Shown here one piece after another: positions 1 through 8,590 of a stretch of DNA of 28,174 bases. Made by a program: the position numbers and the translations under genes. Source of the DNA: Nitrospirota bacterium (GTDB lineage Bacteria > UBA2233); NCBI GenBank assembly GCA_011620345.1, contig WOZJ01000048.1, positions 1 through 28,174 of the forward strand, read 5' to 3'. Positions within the stretch are counted from its first letter, which is position 1, and every line of letters starts with the position of its first letter. The notes beneath the pieces are model-generated. The model was not told the origin of the DNA. It ran no database searches and saw nothing but the letters and a program-made list of their open reading frames with translations.

Positions 1-133
1 GTCAGTGTAGCACGCCCCGAAAAGCAACCCGGAGCCCGTAAGGAGCATGAGCCTTAAAGCTACCCCGAAAAGAGGCTAAACTAAGCAGGTGAGCAGCGCT
101 TTCAAGAAACCCAAAGAAGACCCGGAGATGACC

Positions 134-1174
134 ATGCACGAAATACCAAAGACCCATGAGCGCGCTCGGGTGCTTACGGGCGATCGTCCGACAGGCCCTC
201 TTCACCTGGGCCATTACGTTGGCTCACTAAAAAACCGCGTACGCCTGCAGGAGGACTACGAGGTGTTTATCGTAGTTGCCGACGTCCAGGCGCTCACGAC
301 CCACCTCAAGGAGAGCGGCCAGATCAAGGAAGCGACCAAAGAGGTCTGCTTGGATTATCTGGCCGTCGGAATCGACCCGAACACGACGACAATCTTCGTG
401 CAATCCCAGGTTCCAGAGATTGCAGAACTCACCGTTTTCTTTTCGATGCTGGTGAAACTTTCATTTCTTCGGCACAACCCCACGATCAAAACGGAAGCCC
501 TCGAAAAGGGACTGGGCGAAGACCTCACCTACGGGTTCTTTGGCTATCCGATCTCCCAGGCGGCCGACATCACGTTCGTGAAGGCAAGGCTGGTCCCCGT
601 GGGCGAGGATCAGATCCCACACATCGAACAGACGAGGGAAATCGTAAGGAAGTTCAACCGGCTTTACGGCCCTGTTTTGTTCGAACCAGAAGCGCTCGTA
701 GGCGACGTCCCGAGGTTGATCGGGTTGGATGGCAAGCTAAAAATGTCTAAATCCTACAACAATGCAATCTTCTTGAAGGACCCGCCCGAGCTTGTCCGAA
801 GGAAAGTGTTCCAGGCAGTGACCGACCCGGCCAGGATTCATCCGACAGACCCGGGCCATCCGGATATCTGTACGGTGTTTGCCTACCACAAGGTGTTCAA
901 TGAGCACGAGGTTCCCGAGATCAAAGAGGACTGTAAGGCTGGCAGGCTCCGTTGCGTCGACTGCAAGGCAAACCTCGATTCTGTCCTCAACCGTTTCCTT
1001 GAGCCTATCCGCACCAAAAGGAAGGCTTTTGCAGAACAAGACGGGCTGATCTGGGATATCCTAGACGAAGGGACGAAGCGGGCCAGGGCAATCGGGAGCC
1101 AAACGCTCTCCCAAGTAAAAGAAGCGATGGGACTCTCTTATTTTCCGAAACAATCGACCCAGAGGGTTCCGTAG
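134..1174 (+). CDS. trpS: tryptophanyl-tRNA synthetase
   Basis: Class I aminoacyl-tRNA synthetase that activates tryptophan with ATP and charges tRNA-Trp in the cytoplasm. The HIGH-type signature appears as PLHLGHYVG (about residues 22-30) and the KMSKS loop as GKLKMSKS (KMSKS about 203-207). The Rossmann core, with LDYLAVGIDP and GYPISQAADI, is typical of TrpS, and 346 residues is normal length. The frame is open back to a GTG at 89. I chose the ATG at 134 because GGAG (124-127) sits six bases upstream; an ATG at 128 is also possible. A Cys-containing segment (CKAGRLRCVDCKANL) late in the protein occurs in some bacterial TrpS and could be a small metal-binding or structural insertion. It stands alone, with its 3' end facing the next gene. 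The family call is secure; the start is less so. Confidence 0.96.
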   Translation: MHEIPKTHERARVLTGDRPTGPLHLGHYVGSLKNRVRLQEDYEVFIVVADVQALTTHLKESGQIKEATKEVCLDYLAVGIDPNTTTIFVQSQVPEIAELTVFFSMLVKLSFLRHNPTIKTEALEKGLGEDLTYGFFGYPISQAADITFVKARLVPVGEDQIPHIEQTREIVRKFNRLYGPVLFEPEALVGDVPRLIGLDGKLKMSKSYNNAIFLKDPPELVRRKVFQAVTDPARIHPTDPGHPDICTVFAYHKVFNEHEVPEIKEDCKAGRLRCVDCKANLDSVLNRFLEPIRTKRKAFAEQDGLIWDILDEGTKRARAIGSQTLSQVKEAMGLSYFPKQSTQRVP

Positions 1175-1192
1175 GTAAGGGGGTAGGAACTA

Positions 1193-1828
1193 CTAAGGAA
1201 TGAGGAGCGGGGCGGGCCTGGATGGTTCTTCGCGCCAGTCGTAGGCTTGAACCCATTCAGAGCCAAGCGTTCCTTCAAGGAATGCGCGAAGCCCCAGAGC
1301 AAAGGCCCCTACAGGCCTTTCCCGGCCCAAGCGCTCGAAAAACAAAAGCAGACCGTCCAAGGCCTCTGGAAGCACAGCCTGGACGTGGGATGAAGGAAGC
1401 TCTGTGAGCCGTTTTAGGGCCTGGTCGCGCATCTTGGCAAGCGGCCCGGGCAGTGCGATGATGGAGGGGGTGATGATCAGCTGAAATTCTGAACGGATAT
1501 CTTGAAAAAAGCGGGTCAGTTCTTCAGGCCGAATTTTTGGGTCGGCGCTCAAAACGATGCAAACTACGGCCAGCAGGTGGCTGAGCGCCTCCGAAAGCGC
1601 ATCTCTCCTTTCTTCCGGGAAGAGTTCAACCGTTTCTCGAAGCAGGCCAAGAAACAGCTGCTCAAGCTTTTTCCCGGCATACACCTCCCCTTCCTCAAGG
1701 TAGACGCATCCTTCTGGACATGCAATTTCTTGAAGCCTGTGCTGCCCGCAACATGCAGGGCAAATCAAGCCCCCTAGCCCTGGACAGGAACGTTTACCTT
1801 TCTTCTGCCTACAGTATGCGCACTGCAT
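1193..1828 (-). CDS. Cys-rich N-terminal zinc-ribbon-like protein of unknown function
   Basis: I do not recognise a named family. The first 45 residues of this 211-residue protein hold eight cysteines (C3, C6, C15, C23, C26, C27, C37, C41) and H30, arranged as CAYC, C-P-A-C-C-G-x-H and C-P-E-G-C. This suggests one or two structural zinc sites. The rest (about 55-200) looks helical and soluble, with Leu-rich segments (LRETVELFPEERRD, LPEALDGLLLFFERLG). There is no signal peptide or membrane segment. The start is uncertain: an ATG at 1828, or a TTG at 1834 closer to GGGAG. It converges on trpS with only 18 bases between stops and is divergent from ugd. Being alone, its context gives no functional hint. 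A metal-binding regulatory or protein-interaction role is conceivable but is not shown. Confidence 0.8.
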   Translation of the reverse strand: MQCAYCRQKKGKRSCPGLGGLICPACCGQHRLQEIACPEGCVYLEEGEVYAGKKLEQLFLGLLRETVELFPEERRDALSEALSHLLAVVCIVLSADPKIRPEELTRFFQDIRSEFQLIITPSIIALPGPLAKMRDQALKRLTELPSSHVQAVLPEALDGLLLFFERLGRERPVGAFALGLRAFLEGTLGSEWVQAYDWREEPSRPAPLLIP

Positions 1829-1849
1829 GGCCAAGACGCTCCCTTTTCG

Positions 1850-1878
1850 TTGCCATTTTTTGGTGGTTTTGTTATGGT
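1850..1878 (+). promoter_or_regulatory. candidate sigma70-type promoter for ugd
   Basis: TTGCCA (1850-1855) and TATGGT (1873-1878) are separated by 17 bases, about 40 bases ahead of the ugd ATG. The -10 element lies in a short inverted repeat, GTTA-tgg-TAAC (1871-1881), which could be an operator or chance. The -35 match is good and the -10 match is moderate. Confidence 0.4.
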
Positions 1879-1917
1879 AACATAGACTTTTTCATCAATA
1901 CAGCCAAAGGTCGAGCT

Positions 1918-3261
1918 ATGCGTGTCGGTTGCATCGGGGCGGGTTATGTAGGGCTTGTGACGTCCGCGCTAATGGCCCAGAAAGGCCACGAGGTTCTATG
2001 CATCGAAAAGGACATACGGAAAATAAGCCTACTTAGGCAAGCGAGGGTACCGTTCTTCGAGCCCGGGCTAGAGGATATTCTTAGGGAGACGTTGCGCAAC
2101 GGGCAGCTGCAGTTTTCTACGGATATCGCCGCGCTCGGTGAGTTCAGCCCTAAGGCCGTATTTATTTGCGTTGGAACACCATCCTCCGAGGACGGGGGGG
2201 CCGATACGCGAATGGTCATGGAGGTCGTGGACCAGCTTGCGGGCACCTTAGAAGCCCAAACGGTCGTCGTGCTCAAAAGCACCGTGCCCCTGGGAACGTA
2301 TCGGCGGGTGGATTTGCAGCTGAAGGCCAAGGCGCGTGTTCCGTTATACGTCGCCAACAACCCGGAGTTCTTGAGGGAAGGTTCGGCTGTCTATGATTTT
2401 CTGTATCCAGACCGTATTGTTATCGGCTACGAAGACGAGCGGGCCAGGGGGGTGCTCGAAGAGCTTTACGCGCCCTTTTTCGAAGCTTCAGGAGCGACAC
2501 TGTGGATGGACCCGGCCTCTGCTGAACTCATAAAGTACGCAAGCAACGCATTCCTCGCGCTCAAGATATCGTTCGTCAACCTCATGGGTGATCTTGCGGC
2601 CAAAACAGGCGGGGACATCTGGAAGGTTGCCCAAGGCGTGGGGATGGATAAGCGTATCGGGCCTCACTTCCTGTCGCCCGGCTTGGGCTACGGGGGCTCA
2701 TGCCTGCCTAAAGATACACGGGCACTCATTTCCACGCTCGAATCATTGGGGCTAGATCAAGGCTTGTTCCGTTCCGTCGAGAGGATCAACGCCTCTCGAA
2801 TCGACCTTGCGCTCGAAGTGCTCAAGGGTGCGCTCGGTGGGCCCTTGGAAGGCGCCGCGCTTGGGGTATGGGGAGCGGCCTTCAAGGCCCGTACGGACGA
2901 TATTCGCGAAGCCCCAAGCCTAAGGCTGATCCAAGCCCTCCTAGATAGCGGCACGAAGGTCAAGGTGTACGACCCGAAGGCAATGGACAACCTAAAGGGC
3001 CTGTTTGGCCGAAAGATCGAGTACGCCAAGGACGCATACGACGCCGCTTCGGATGTGGATGCGCTTGCTTTGGCAACCGAATGGCCGGAGTTCTTGGAGG
3101 TCTCGTTCGACAGGGTCAAGGGGCTAATGAGGCAGCCCGTCATCATCGATTGCCGAAGCCATCTTCGGGGCCTCCAGCTCGAATCCAAAGGTTTTTACTA
3201 TGCCACGCTTCATGGGCCGGCAATGCCGCCGGCGCCGATCTCGGCGGGTTCTCTTCTATGA
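1918..3261 (+). CDS. ugd: UDP-glucose 6-dehydrogenase
   Basis: NAD-dependent oxidation of UDP-glucose to UDP-glucuronate. The 447-residue protein starts with the Rossmann motif GCIGAGYVGL (4-13). It has the conserved ICVGTPS stretch near residue 83, the active-site lysine in ELIKYASNAFLALK (K206), and the catalytic cysteine in GYGGSCLPKD (C262). The reading frame runs upstream to 1720, but the ATG at 1918 begins exactly at the usual family N-terminus, so the extension is rejected. The stop overlaps the next ATG as ATGA (3258-3261), so translation is probably coupled to the UDP-glucuronate decarboxylase that uses its product. Together they make UDP-xylose for surface glycans, although no glycosyltransferase is nearby. 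Confidence 0.96.
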   Translation: MRVGCIGAGYVGLVTSALMAQKGHEVLCIEKDIRKISLLRQARVPFFEPGLEDILRETLRNGQLQFSTDIAALGEFSPKAVFICVGTPSSEDGGADTRMVMEVVDQLAGTLEAQTVVVLKSTVPLGTYRRVDLQLKAKARVPLYVANNPEFLREGSAVYDFLYPDRIVIGYEDERARGVLEELYAPFFEASGATLWMDPASAELIKYASNAFLALKISFVNLMGDLAAKTGGDIWKVAQGVGMDKRIGPHFLSPGLGYGGSCLPKDTRALISTLESLGLDQGLFRSVERINASRIDLALEVLKGALGGPLEGAALGVWGAAFKARTDDIREAPSLRLIQALLDSGTKVKVYDPKAMDNLKGLFGRKIEYAKDAYDAASDVDALALATEWPEFLEVSFDRVKGLMRQPVIIDCRSHLRGLQLESKGFYYATLHGPAMPPAPISAGSLL

Positions 3262-4202
3262 GCGACAAAGGGGTTGTGCTGGTCACGGGCGGAGCAGGGT
3301 TTATCGGCTCGCACCTTTGCGAAAGGCTCCTTGCAATGGGATACCGCGTCCTTTGCGTGGACAACCTCCTTACTGGAAGGAAGCACAACCTCTCCCACCT
3401 GCTCGATCATCCGCTCTTTTCGTTTTACGAGCAAGACATCTCGAAGTCTCTCTACCTCGATGAACCCCTGAAGATTGTCATACATTTCGCTTCTGTTGCC
3501 TCTCCCAAGGATTATATGACCTTTCCGATCCAAACTCTCAAAGCAGGCTCGCTTGGAACGTTCAACATGCTCGGCCTAGCAAAAGCAAAAAACGCAGACT
3601 TCGTCCTCGCCTCAACGTCTGAAGTATACGGCGACCCGGCAGAGCACCCCCAGAAAGAAACCTACTGGGGCAACGTCAACCCCGTGGGCCCGAGGGCGGT
3701 GTACGACGAGTCAAAACGGTTTGCCGAGGCGCTTTCGATGGCCTACATGCAAAAACACGGGATGCCCTCGCGAATTGCCAGAATCTTCAATACTTACGGC
3801 CCACGCATGCGAAGCGATGACGGCCGCGCAGTCCCGACGTTCGTCATGCAGGCCTTAAAAAACGAGCCCATCACGATCCACGGTGACGGAACCCAGACCA
3901 GAAGCTTTTGCTATATCGACGATTTGATAGACGGGCTTATTGCCCTCATTCATTCAAATGTCACCGGCCCCATCAACCTAGGCAATCCACTGGAAACCTC
4001 TATCCTGGAAGTCGTACAATGGATCATAAGGCTGGCAGATAGCGCATCCCCTATCGTCCACATCGAGCCCTTGCCAGATAACCCCAGAAGGAGAAACCCC
4101 GACATTGCGCTTGCAAAGCTCCATCTGGGGTTTGCTCCGAAGGTGGGAATTCAAGATGGGCTCGCCAAAACGATTGCCTATTACAGAGCTAGTATTGCCT
4201 AA
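3258..4202 (+). CDS. uxs: UDP-glucuronate decarboxylase (UDP-xylose synthase)
   Basis: Extended-SDR enzyme that converts UDP-glucuronate to UDP-xylose with bound NAD. The 314-residue protein opens with GGAGFIGSHL (11-20). It carries the UXS-type block EVYGDP, then ETYWGNVNPVGPRAVYDESK, with the catalytic pair Y149 and K153, and then RIFNTYGPRM and GDGTQTRSFCYIDD. The YWGNVNP and YDESKR wording separates UXS from UDP-glucose 4-epimerases and dTDP-glucose dehydratases. The ATG at 3258 overlaps the ugd stop. The canonical HLACPASP block reads HFASVASP here, a modest divergence. The pairing with ugd makes a UDP-xylose product the best reading. Confidence 0.92.
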   Translation: MSDKGVVLVTGGAGFIGSHLCERLLAMGYRVLCVDNLLTGRKHNLSHLLDHPLFSFYEQDISKSLYLDEPLKIVIHFASVASPKDYMTFPIQTLKAGSLGTFNMLGLAKAKNADFVLASTSEVYGDPAEHPQKETYWGNVNPVGPRAVYDESKRFAEALSMAYMQKHGMPSRIARIFNTYGPRMRSDDGRAVPTFVMQALKNEPITIHGDGTQTRSFCYIDDLIDGLIALIHSNVTGPINLGNPLETSILEVVQWIIRLADSASPIVHIEPLPDNPRRRNPDIALAKLHLGFAPKVGIQDGLAKTIAYYRASIA

Positions 4203-4242
4203 TCCTGCCCTAGAGCCTAAGGAAGCCTAAAAAACCGCCAGA

Positions 4243-6042
4243 ATGACGAATACCCCTACGATTCGCAACTTTTCTATCATTGCCCATGTAGACCACGGCA
4301 AATCGACGCTTGCCGATAGGCTGCTCGAGCGCACCGGCCTGGTAAACGTGCGAACGATGCGCCCGCAGTTCTTGGACCGGCTCGAGATCGAGAGGGAGCG
4401 GGGGATCACCATCAAGGCTCAGACGGTAAGAATGCCCTACGCCCACCCAGAGCTCGGCTTGTTTTTGCTCAACATGATCGATACGCCGGGCCATGTCGAT
4501 TTCGGCTACGAGGTTTCAAGGAGCCTGGCCGCATGCGAAGGGGCGCTGCTTTTGGTCGATGCCTCCCAAGGGGTAGAGGCCCAAACGCTCGCCAACGCCT
4601 ATCTCGCCGTGGACCAAGGGCTTGAGGTCGTTTTGGTCATCAACAAGATTGACCTTCCCTCCGCTAGGCCCGAAGATGTCCGAGCGGAAGTGGAAAACCT
4701 GCTCGGGCTTGACGCATCCAACGCCATCCTAGCCTCGGCCAAAGAGGGGGTTGGCATCGAGGCGATCCTCGATGCGCTTGTGCGCAGGATCCCCCCTCCA
4801 AAAGGGACCCTTGAAAACCCATTGCAGGCGCTTATTTTTGATAGCTGGTTCGATTCTTACAGGGGGGTTATCCTTCTTGTCCGCGTGTTCGAGGGGACGC
4901 TCACCCCAAACACCGCCGTGGAGATCGCCTCCAGCGGGGAACACTTCCAGATCGAGGAGCTTGGCGTCTTCCAACCGGACGCTATCCCATCCAGCCAGCT
5001 TGGCTCCGGCGAGGTGGGCTACGTGATTTTGGGAATCAAGGATATCCTTAAAGCCCGGGTAGGAGATACACTGATCGACCCGAAGCGGCGTGCCGCGGCG
5101 CTTCCAGGATTCCGAACGATCCAGCCAAACGTTTACGCTGGCGTCTTTCCCGTTCGTTCGGACGACCTCAGTAAACTAAGGCACTCCCTAGAGAAGTTAA
5201 GCCTCAACGACGCTTCGATCCAGATCGAACCCGAGACCTCCAGAGCGCTAGGCCTCGGGTTTCGACTAGGCTTTCTTGGGATGCTGCATATGGAGATCGT
5301 CCAGGAGAGGCTAGAGCGCGAGTATGGGCTGGACCTAGTCATCACCTCGCCAACTGTCAAGTACCGAGCCTTTTTAGTAGACGGAAATATCTTGGAAATT
5401 TCCAACCCCTCTGATTTGCCCCCGCCCAACAAGGTCGAACGAATCGAGGAACCCTTCCTCGATTTAACGGTATACACGCCGGAAGTTTACCTAGGCCAGG
5501 TCCTTAAGCTTCTCGAAGAGAAACGGGGCGTGCAAAAGGGCATCACGTACCCCTCCCCCTCAAGGATTGTACTGGCGTACGAGATTCCGCTGGCTGAGAT
5601 CATCATGGATTTTCACGACAGGCTCAAATCTCTTTCCAGGGGTTATGCCTCGATGGATTACACGTTCCTAGGCTATAAGCCTTCTGATTTGTTGAAGCTA
5701 GACATTCTCGTCAATCAAGAAAGCGTAGACGCCTTGTCTTTGCTTGTTCCTCAAAGCAAAGCATATGCCAAGGGCCGCGCGCTGGTGGACACGTTGAAAT
5801 CCACCATTCCCCGCCAACTGTTCGAGGTTGTCATCCAAGCGTCGATCGGCTCCAGGGTCATCGCAAGGAACTCTGTCTCGGCACTGCGCAAGAACGTAAC
5901 GGCCAAATGTTACGGTGGGGATATCACAAGGAAACGAAAGCTTCTTGAAAAACAGAAAGAAGGCAAGAAAAGGCTCAAAATGGTAGGCAACGTCGAGATC
6001 CCACAAGAGGCCTTCCTGGCCGTTTTAAAAATGGAGAAATAG
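4243..6042 (+). CDS. lepA: elongation factor 4 (back-translocating GTPase LepA)
   Basis: Translational GTPase that binds the ribosome and is linked to back-translocation, initiation and subunit biogenesis. The G1 loop AHVDHGKST is at 14-22, G3 DTPGH at 80-84 and G4 NKID at 134-137. The switch region has [10 protein letters not shown], written here as [10 protein letters not shown]. The LepA-specific C-terminal domain ends with [17 protein letters not shown], rich in basic residues. At 599 residues it is full length. The ATG at 4243 begins 40 bases after the uxs stop, and lepB follows after a three-base gap. The lepA-lepB pair is an ancient and widespread operon; its coupling to ugd and uxs is not. 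Confidence 0.98.
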   Translation: MTNTPTIRNFSIIAHVDHGKSTLADRLLERTGLVNVRTMRPQFLDRLEIERERGITIKAQTVRMPYAHPELGLFLLNMIDTPGHVDFGYEVSRSLAACEGALLLVDASQGVEAQTLANAYLAVDQGLEVVLVINKIDLPSARPEDVRAEVENLLGLDASNAILASAKEGVGIEAILDALVRRIPPPKGTLENPLQALIFDSWFDSYRGVILLVRVFEGTLTPNTAVEIASSGEHFQIEELGVFQPDAIPSSQLGSGEVGYVILGIKDILKARVGDTLIDPKRRAAALPGFRTIQPNVYAGVFPVRSDDLSKLRHSLEKLSLNDASIQIEPETSRALGLGFRLGFLGMLHMEIVQERLEREYGLDLVITSPTVKYRAFLVDGNILEISNPSDLPPPNKVERIEEPFLDLTVYTPEVYLGQVLKLLEEKRGVQKGITYPSPSRIVLAYEIPLAEIIMDFHDRLKSLSRGYASMDYTFLGYKPSDLLKLDILVNQESVDALSLLVPQSKAYAKGRALVDTLKSTIPRQLFEVVIQASIGSRVIARNSVSALRKNVTAKCYGGDITRKRKLLEKQKEGKKRLKMVGNVEIPQEAFLAVLKMEK

Positions 6043-6045
6043 AAG

Positions 6046-6693
6046 GTGTATCCCTCAAGAGAAGAAGTGGCGACAAACGAGAAGACGTCAAAAAAGAGCA
6101 TCGTCCTGGAGTATGCCAAGTCTTTACTCATCGCGCTTGTACTCGCGTTGTTCGTGCGGACGTTCTTCGTGCAGGCCTATAAAATCCCCTCGGGGTCGAT
6201 GCTCGAAACGCTAAAGATCGGCGACCACATCCTGGTCGAGAAGTTCCTGTTCGGGACGCACATTCCTTTTACCGACATCGTCGTCCTTCCTTTAAAGCAG
6301 CCCAAACGAGGTGACGTCGTCGTTTTTCGCTATCCATTAGACCCAAGCCTCGATTTTATCAAGCGTATCATCGCACTGCCCGGCGATACCGTTCAAGGCA
6401 TCAACAAAGACATTTACGTGAACGGAAAGAGGCTACAAGAGCCCTACATTCAACATATCGACAATTTTGTCCTGCCTGCCTACATTTCCCCGAGGGACAA
6501 TTTCGGACCTCTTCGCGTCCCTAAAGACAGCTATTTCGCCATGGGGGACAACCGGGACAACTCCAAGGACAGCCGCTTTTGGGGGTTCGTCCCCAGGCAC
6601 AATATCAAAGGAAAGGCGATGGTGATCTATTTTTCTTGGAACAGCGAAAACCACTGGATACGGCTCAGCCGGATCGGCAGGATAGTCCACTAG
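6046..6693 (+). CDS. lepB: signal peptidase I
   Basis: Membrane-bound serine/lysine protease that removes signal peptides from exported proteins. An N-terminal membrane segment spans about 21-43. The catalytic serine is S51 in IPSGSM and the general-base lysine is K106 in FIKRIIALPGD. The conserved box MGDNRDNSKDSRFWGFVP follows. At 215 residues with a single N-terminal anchor it is a compact form. The start is the GTG at 6046, three bases after the lepA stop. A second GTG at 6067, preceded by AAGAGAAGAA, is a possible alternative. It is co-directional with lepA and probably translated from the same message. Confidence 0.96.
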   Translation: MYPSREEVATNEKTSKKSIVLEYAKSLLIALVLALFVRTFFVQAYKIPSGSMLETLKIGDHILVEKFLFGTHIPFTDIVVLPLKQPKRGDVVVFRYPLDPSLDFIKRIIALPGDTVQGINKDIYVNGKRLQEPYIQHIDNFVLPAYISPRDNFGPLRVPKDSYFAMGDNRDNSKDSRFWGFVPRHNIKGKAMVIYFSWNSENHWIRLSRIGRIVH

Positions 6694-6726
6694 CCACCAA
6701 ATGAACCACTAAAAAGAGGGCCGCCA

Positions 6727-7092
6727 ATGGACACACAAGGAGCACCTGAGACCCAAGAGGCGCAAGCGCGGGCCGAAACGCTCACGATCGAGGCGCTTCT
6801 TGCACCAGCCTACCAGTCAGTAGAGAATCAGCTCAGGCTGGTCGAGCTCGACGTCAAACGCTTCATTAATCAGATGACAGGGCTCCGGGAGCAGATCGAT
6901 GCCAGCCCTCAGTACGCAATCGGCAAGGCAGGCCAGATCGCCACGCAAATCCTGAACGCCATTCAAAAGATGGGGGCCATTCAGCAGACATCGGCCGAGC
7001 TCATCGCAAACATGGAGGCCGAAGGCCGGAAGATCCTCGAATCCCACCAGGCGGTTTGCAAGGCGCCAGCCAACCAGGAAGAGGCCGTTTAG
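6727..7092 (+). CDS. small helical protein of unknown function downstream of lepB
   Basis: A 121-residue protein with no family I recognise. From about residue 18 to 112 the pattern is almost wholly amphipathic helix with few glycines or prolines. It includes ENQLRLVELDVKRFINQM and GQIATQILNAIQKMGAIQQ, which fits a two- or three-helix bundle or coiled coil. There is no signal peptide or membrane segment. A single cysteine lies near the C-terminus. The ATG at 6727 is preceded by AGAGGG with six bases spacing, good support for a real gene. It is 33 bases after lepB, so probably the last gene of the ugd-uxs-lepA-lepB transcript. A structural or adaptor role is possible but cannot be shown. Confidence 0.8.
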   Translation: MDTQGAPETQEAQARAETLTIEALLAPAYQSVENQLRLVELDVKRFINQMTGLREQIDASPQYAIGKAGQIATQILNAIQKMGAIQQTSAELIANMEAEGRKILESHQAVCKAPANQEEAV

Positions 7093-7106
7093 TACGGCCT
7101 AAGAGC

Positions 7107-7838
7107 CTAAGAAGAGAGCCGCCCCTCCTTGCCGAAACCAGTTAAGGAGTGGGCGGAAACTCTCGGAAGAAGGCGTACCTTCGTTCCGTGTTCTTTGATC
7201 GACCTGTAGATCGTCGTCAGGTAGATGCGCCTTTTAAGAAACGTGCTGTACTTGGTCACCGTTGTCCGGTCGAAGACCTCCCAGCCAAGTCGCCGGTAAA
7301 GTTCGGGTCGCCGCCTTGTTTCAAACGTAAGCATCTGTCCGTAAACAACATCCTCCCCACGCCCGGCTACCTCCTTCAAGAATTGTTCGAGCAGCACCTT
7401 TGCGACTCCCGCGTTCCGGTAGGCCCCTTGAACGTTAAAATGGAAATGGGCTCCGTGAAGCGGCGCCTTGGGCATTTCCCTCCACCCTTTTAGGCAAAGC
7501 CACAGACAAAACCGCAAAGAGGCCTTATCGTAGCGGCCGAGCATAATCTTTCCGAGTACCGTGGCAACAAACCCAGGCAAGCGGGTCGCCCTATAGAGGC
7601 GATAACGCCATCTCCGCACGCTCCCCACGATGTAGCCTATCACCGCTCCGTTAGGATCGAGGGCGACAAAGGCCAGGTCTGGTTCAACGCTCAAATAGTA
7701 TCCCGTGAGGTACTTTGAAAACAGCCTGGTATCCTTGAAGACGCGATCTATAGGCCTTCCAAGAAAACCGGTTTCGCAGCATAGCGCCTCTAGGCCGCCT
7801 TGGAATGCTTGCCGGTAAGGAACGACTTGAAAATGCAC
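7107..7838 (-). CDS. GNAT-family N-acetyltransferase
   Basis: Predicted acetyl-CoA-dependent acyltransferase of 243 residues; substrate unknown. The central region has the GNAT core: a beta strand with LDPNGAVIGYIVGSV, then the acetyl-CoA-binding block HFNVQGAYRNAGVAKVLLEQF, where the usual Q/R-x-x-G-x-A/G loop reads YRNAGVA. A segment near ETRRRPELYRRLGWEVFD matches the conserved C-terminal helix-strand. The N-terminal part (about 1-50) is longer than in minimal GNATs. The start is a GTG at 7838 with GGAAAGGG six bases upstream. It converges on the helical protein with 14 bases between stops and is divergent from the peroxiredoxin. Regulation together with the peroxiredoxin is possible but not shown. 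Confidence 0.85.
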   Translation of the reverse strand: MHFQVVPYRQAFQGGLEALCCETGFLGRPIDRVFKDTRLFSKYLTGYYLSVEPDLAFVALDPNGAVIGYIVGSVRRWRYRLYRATRLPGFVATVLGKIMLGRYDKASLRFCLWLCLKGWREMPKAPLHGAHFHFNVQGAYRNAGVAKVLLEQFLKEVAGRGEDVVYGQMLTFETRRRPELYRRLGWEVFDRTTVTKYSTFLKRRIYLTTIYRSIKEHGTKVRLLPRVSAHSLTGFGKEGRLSS

Positions 7839-7890
7839 CTAGAACCCTTTCCTTTGGGGACAACAAGCGAATCAAAATTCTTGTAACCAG

Positions 7891-7919
7891 ATTATACTAC
7901 CGTGGCTCAAAGAGGAACC
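7891..7919 (-). promoter_or_regulatory. candidate promoter for the GNAT gene
   Basis: On the - strand a perfect TATAAT lies at 7896-7891. At 17 bases spacing the -35 position reads GGTTCC (7919-7914), a poor match. The -10 is about 50 bases upstream of the GTG start, a suitable place, so the site is plausible but weak on the -35 side. Confidence 0.35.
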
Positions 7920-7935
7920 CCTTGCGCCCTTCCGG

Positions 7936-7964
7936 TTGACGTCCGTTGATTATTGTACTATACT
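7936..7964 (+). promoter_or_regulatory. sigma70-type promoter for the peroxiredoxin gene
   Basis: TTGACG (7936-7941) and TATACT (7959-7964) are separated by exactly 17 bases, one of the best promoter matches in the window. Transcription would start near 7971, giving a leader of about 85 bases before the ATG at 8056. I see no clear OxyR or PerR box. Confidence 0.72.
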
Positions 7965-8055
7965 GCTCCTGTTCGGCTCTTGCCCGTCCGGGCTCTGGAA
8001 AACCAGGTGTCCGTGGGCTTTGTTAAAAAACAATCGCAAACAACAGGAGGAACAC

Positions 8056-8574
8056 ATGATTCAGGTTCGTTCTCAAGCCCCGGATTTCTCGTGTAACGCG
8101 TACCTCAAAGGAAACAGCCAGCCTGTGAAGGTGAGCCTCGCGGATTATCGCGGAAAGTGGACGGTCTTATTCTTCTACCCGATGGATTTTACGTTCGTGT
8201 GCCCCACGGAGCTCAGAGCCTTCGCAGAAGCAAAGCACGAGATCGAATCGTTGGGAGGAACCGTTGTCGCCGCCTCGTGCGACAGCTTTTACTCGCACCT
8301 TGCCTGGTTCTCCAAGGATCTTCCGGAGGTGGATTACCCGGTACTTGCCGATAAGACAGGAGAAATTGCCCGTAAGTACGGGATTTACCTTGAAAACGAA
8401 GGAATTTCCTTAAGAGGGTTGTTTATCGTAGACCCTAAGGGCGTGCTCCGCTATCAGGTTGTAACAGACTTAGGCGTAGGCCGCGCGACCGAAGAAACAA
8501 TCCGTGTTCTCCAGGCTCTGCAAACCGGCGCCAACTGTCCAGCAAACTGGAAGCCGGGCCAAAAAACGCTCTAA
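8056..8574 (+). CDS. 2-Cys peroxiredoxin (AhpC/TSA family)
   Basis: Thiol peroxidase that reduces hydrogen peroxide and organic or peroxynitrite peroxides in the cytoplasm. The peroxidatic cysteine is C49 in FTFVCPTE, with the expected upstream FFYPMDF. The resolving cysteine is C161 in GANCPANW, as in the typical 2-Cys (Prx1/AhpC) class. R120 sits in the expected region. At 172 residues it is slightly short but complete. Extra cysteines occur at C13 and C75. The frame opens upstream at 7936, but the ATG at 8056 has AGGAGG five bases before it and matches the family N-terminus. It has its own promoter and ends at a bidirectional terminator shared with trxB, whose product may directly or indirectly supply its electrons. 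Confidence 0.95.
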   Translation: MIQVRSQAPDFSCNAYLKGNSQPVKVSLADYRGKWTVLFFYPMDFTFVCPTELRAFAEAKHEIESLGGTVVAASCDSFYSHLAWFSKDLPEVDYPVLADKTGEIARKYGIYLENEGISLRGLFIVDPKGVLRYQVVTDLGVGRATEETIRVLQALQTGANCPANWKPGQKTL

Positions 8575-8590
8575 AGGGGCGAGATCAAAC

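Noticed and set aside
1-57. An open frame from the window edge to TAA at 55-57 could be the end of an upstream gene.
   Set aside because: Only 18 codons, no recognisable domain, and other frames are about as open.
1720-1917. An N-terminal extension of ugd in the same frame.
   Set aside because: The ATG at 1918 matches the family start, and the extension overlaps the gene on the other strand and a promoter-like region.
7082-7100. A six-base-stem hairpin after the helical protein as a terminator.
   Set aside because: The stem is short, there is no T tract, and it includes the stop codon.
7889-7958. Two similar 11-base motifs (GATTATACTAC and GATTATTGTAC) as a divergent operator.
   Set aside because: Only a partial match in AT-rich promoter DNA, with no known binding-site consensus.
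7936-8055. A longer start for the peroxiredoxin.
   Set aside because: The ATG at 8056 has a strong AGGAGG, and the upstream region holds the promoter.
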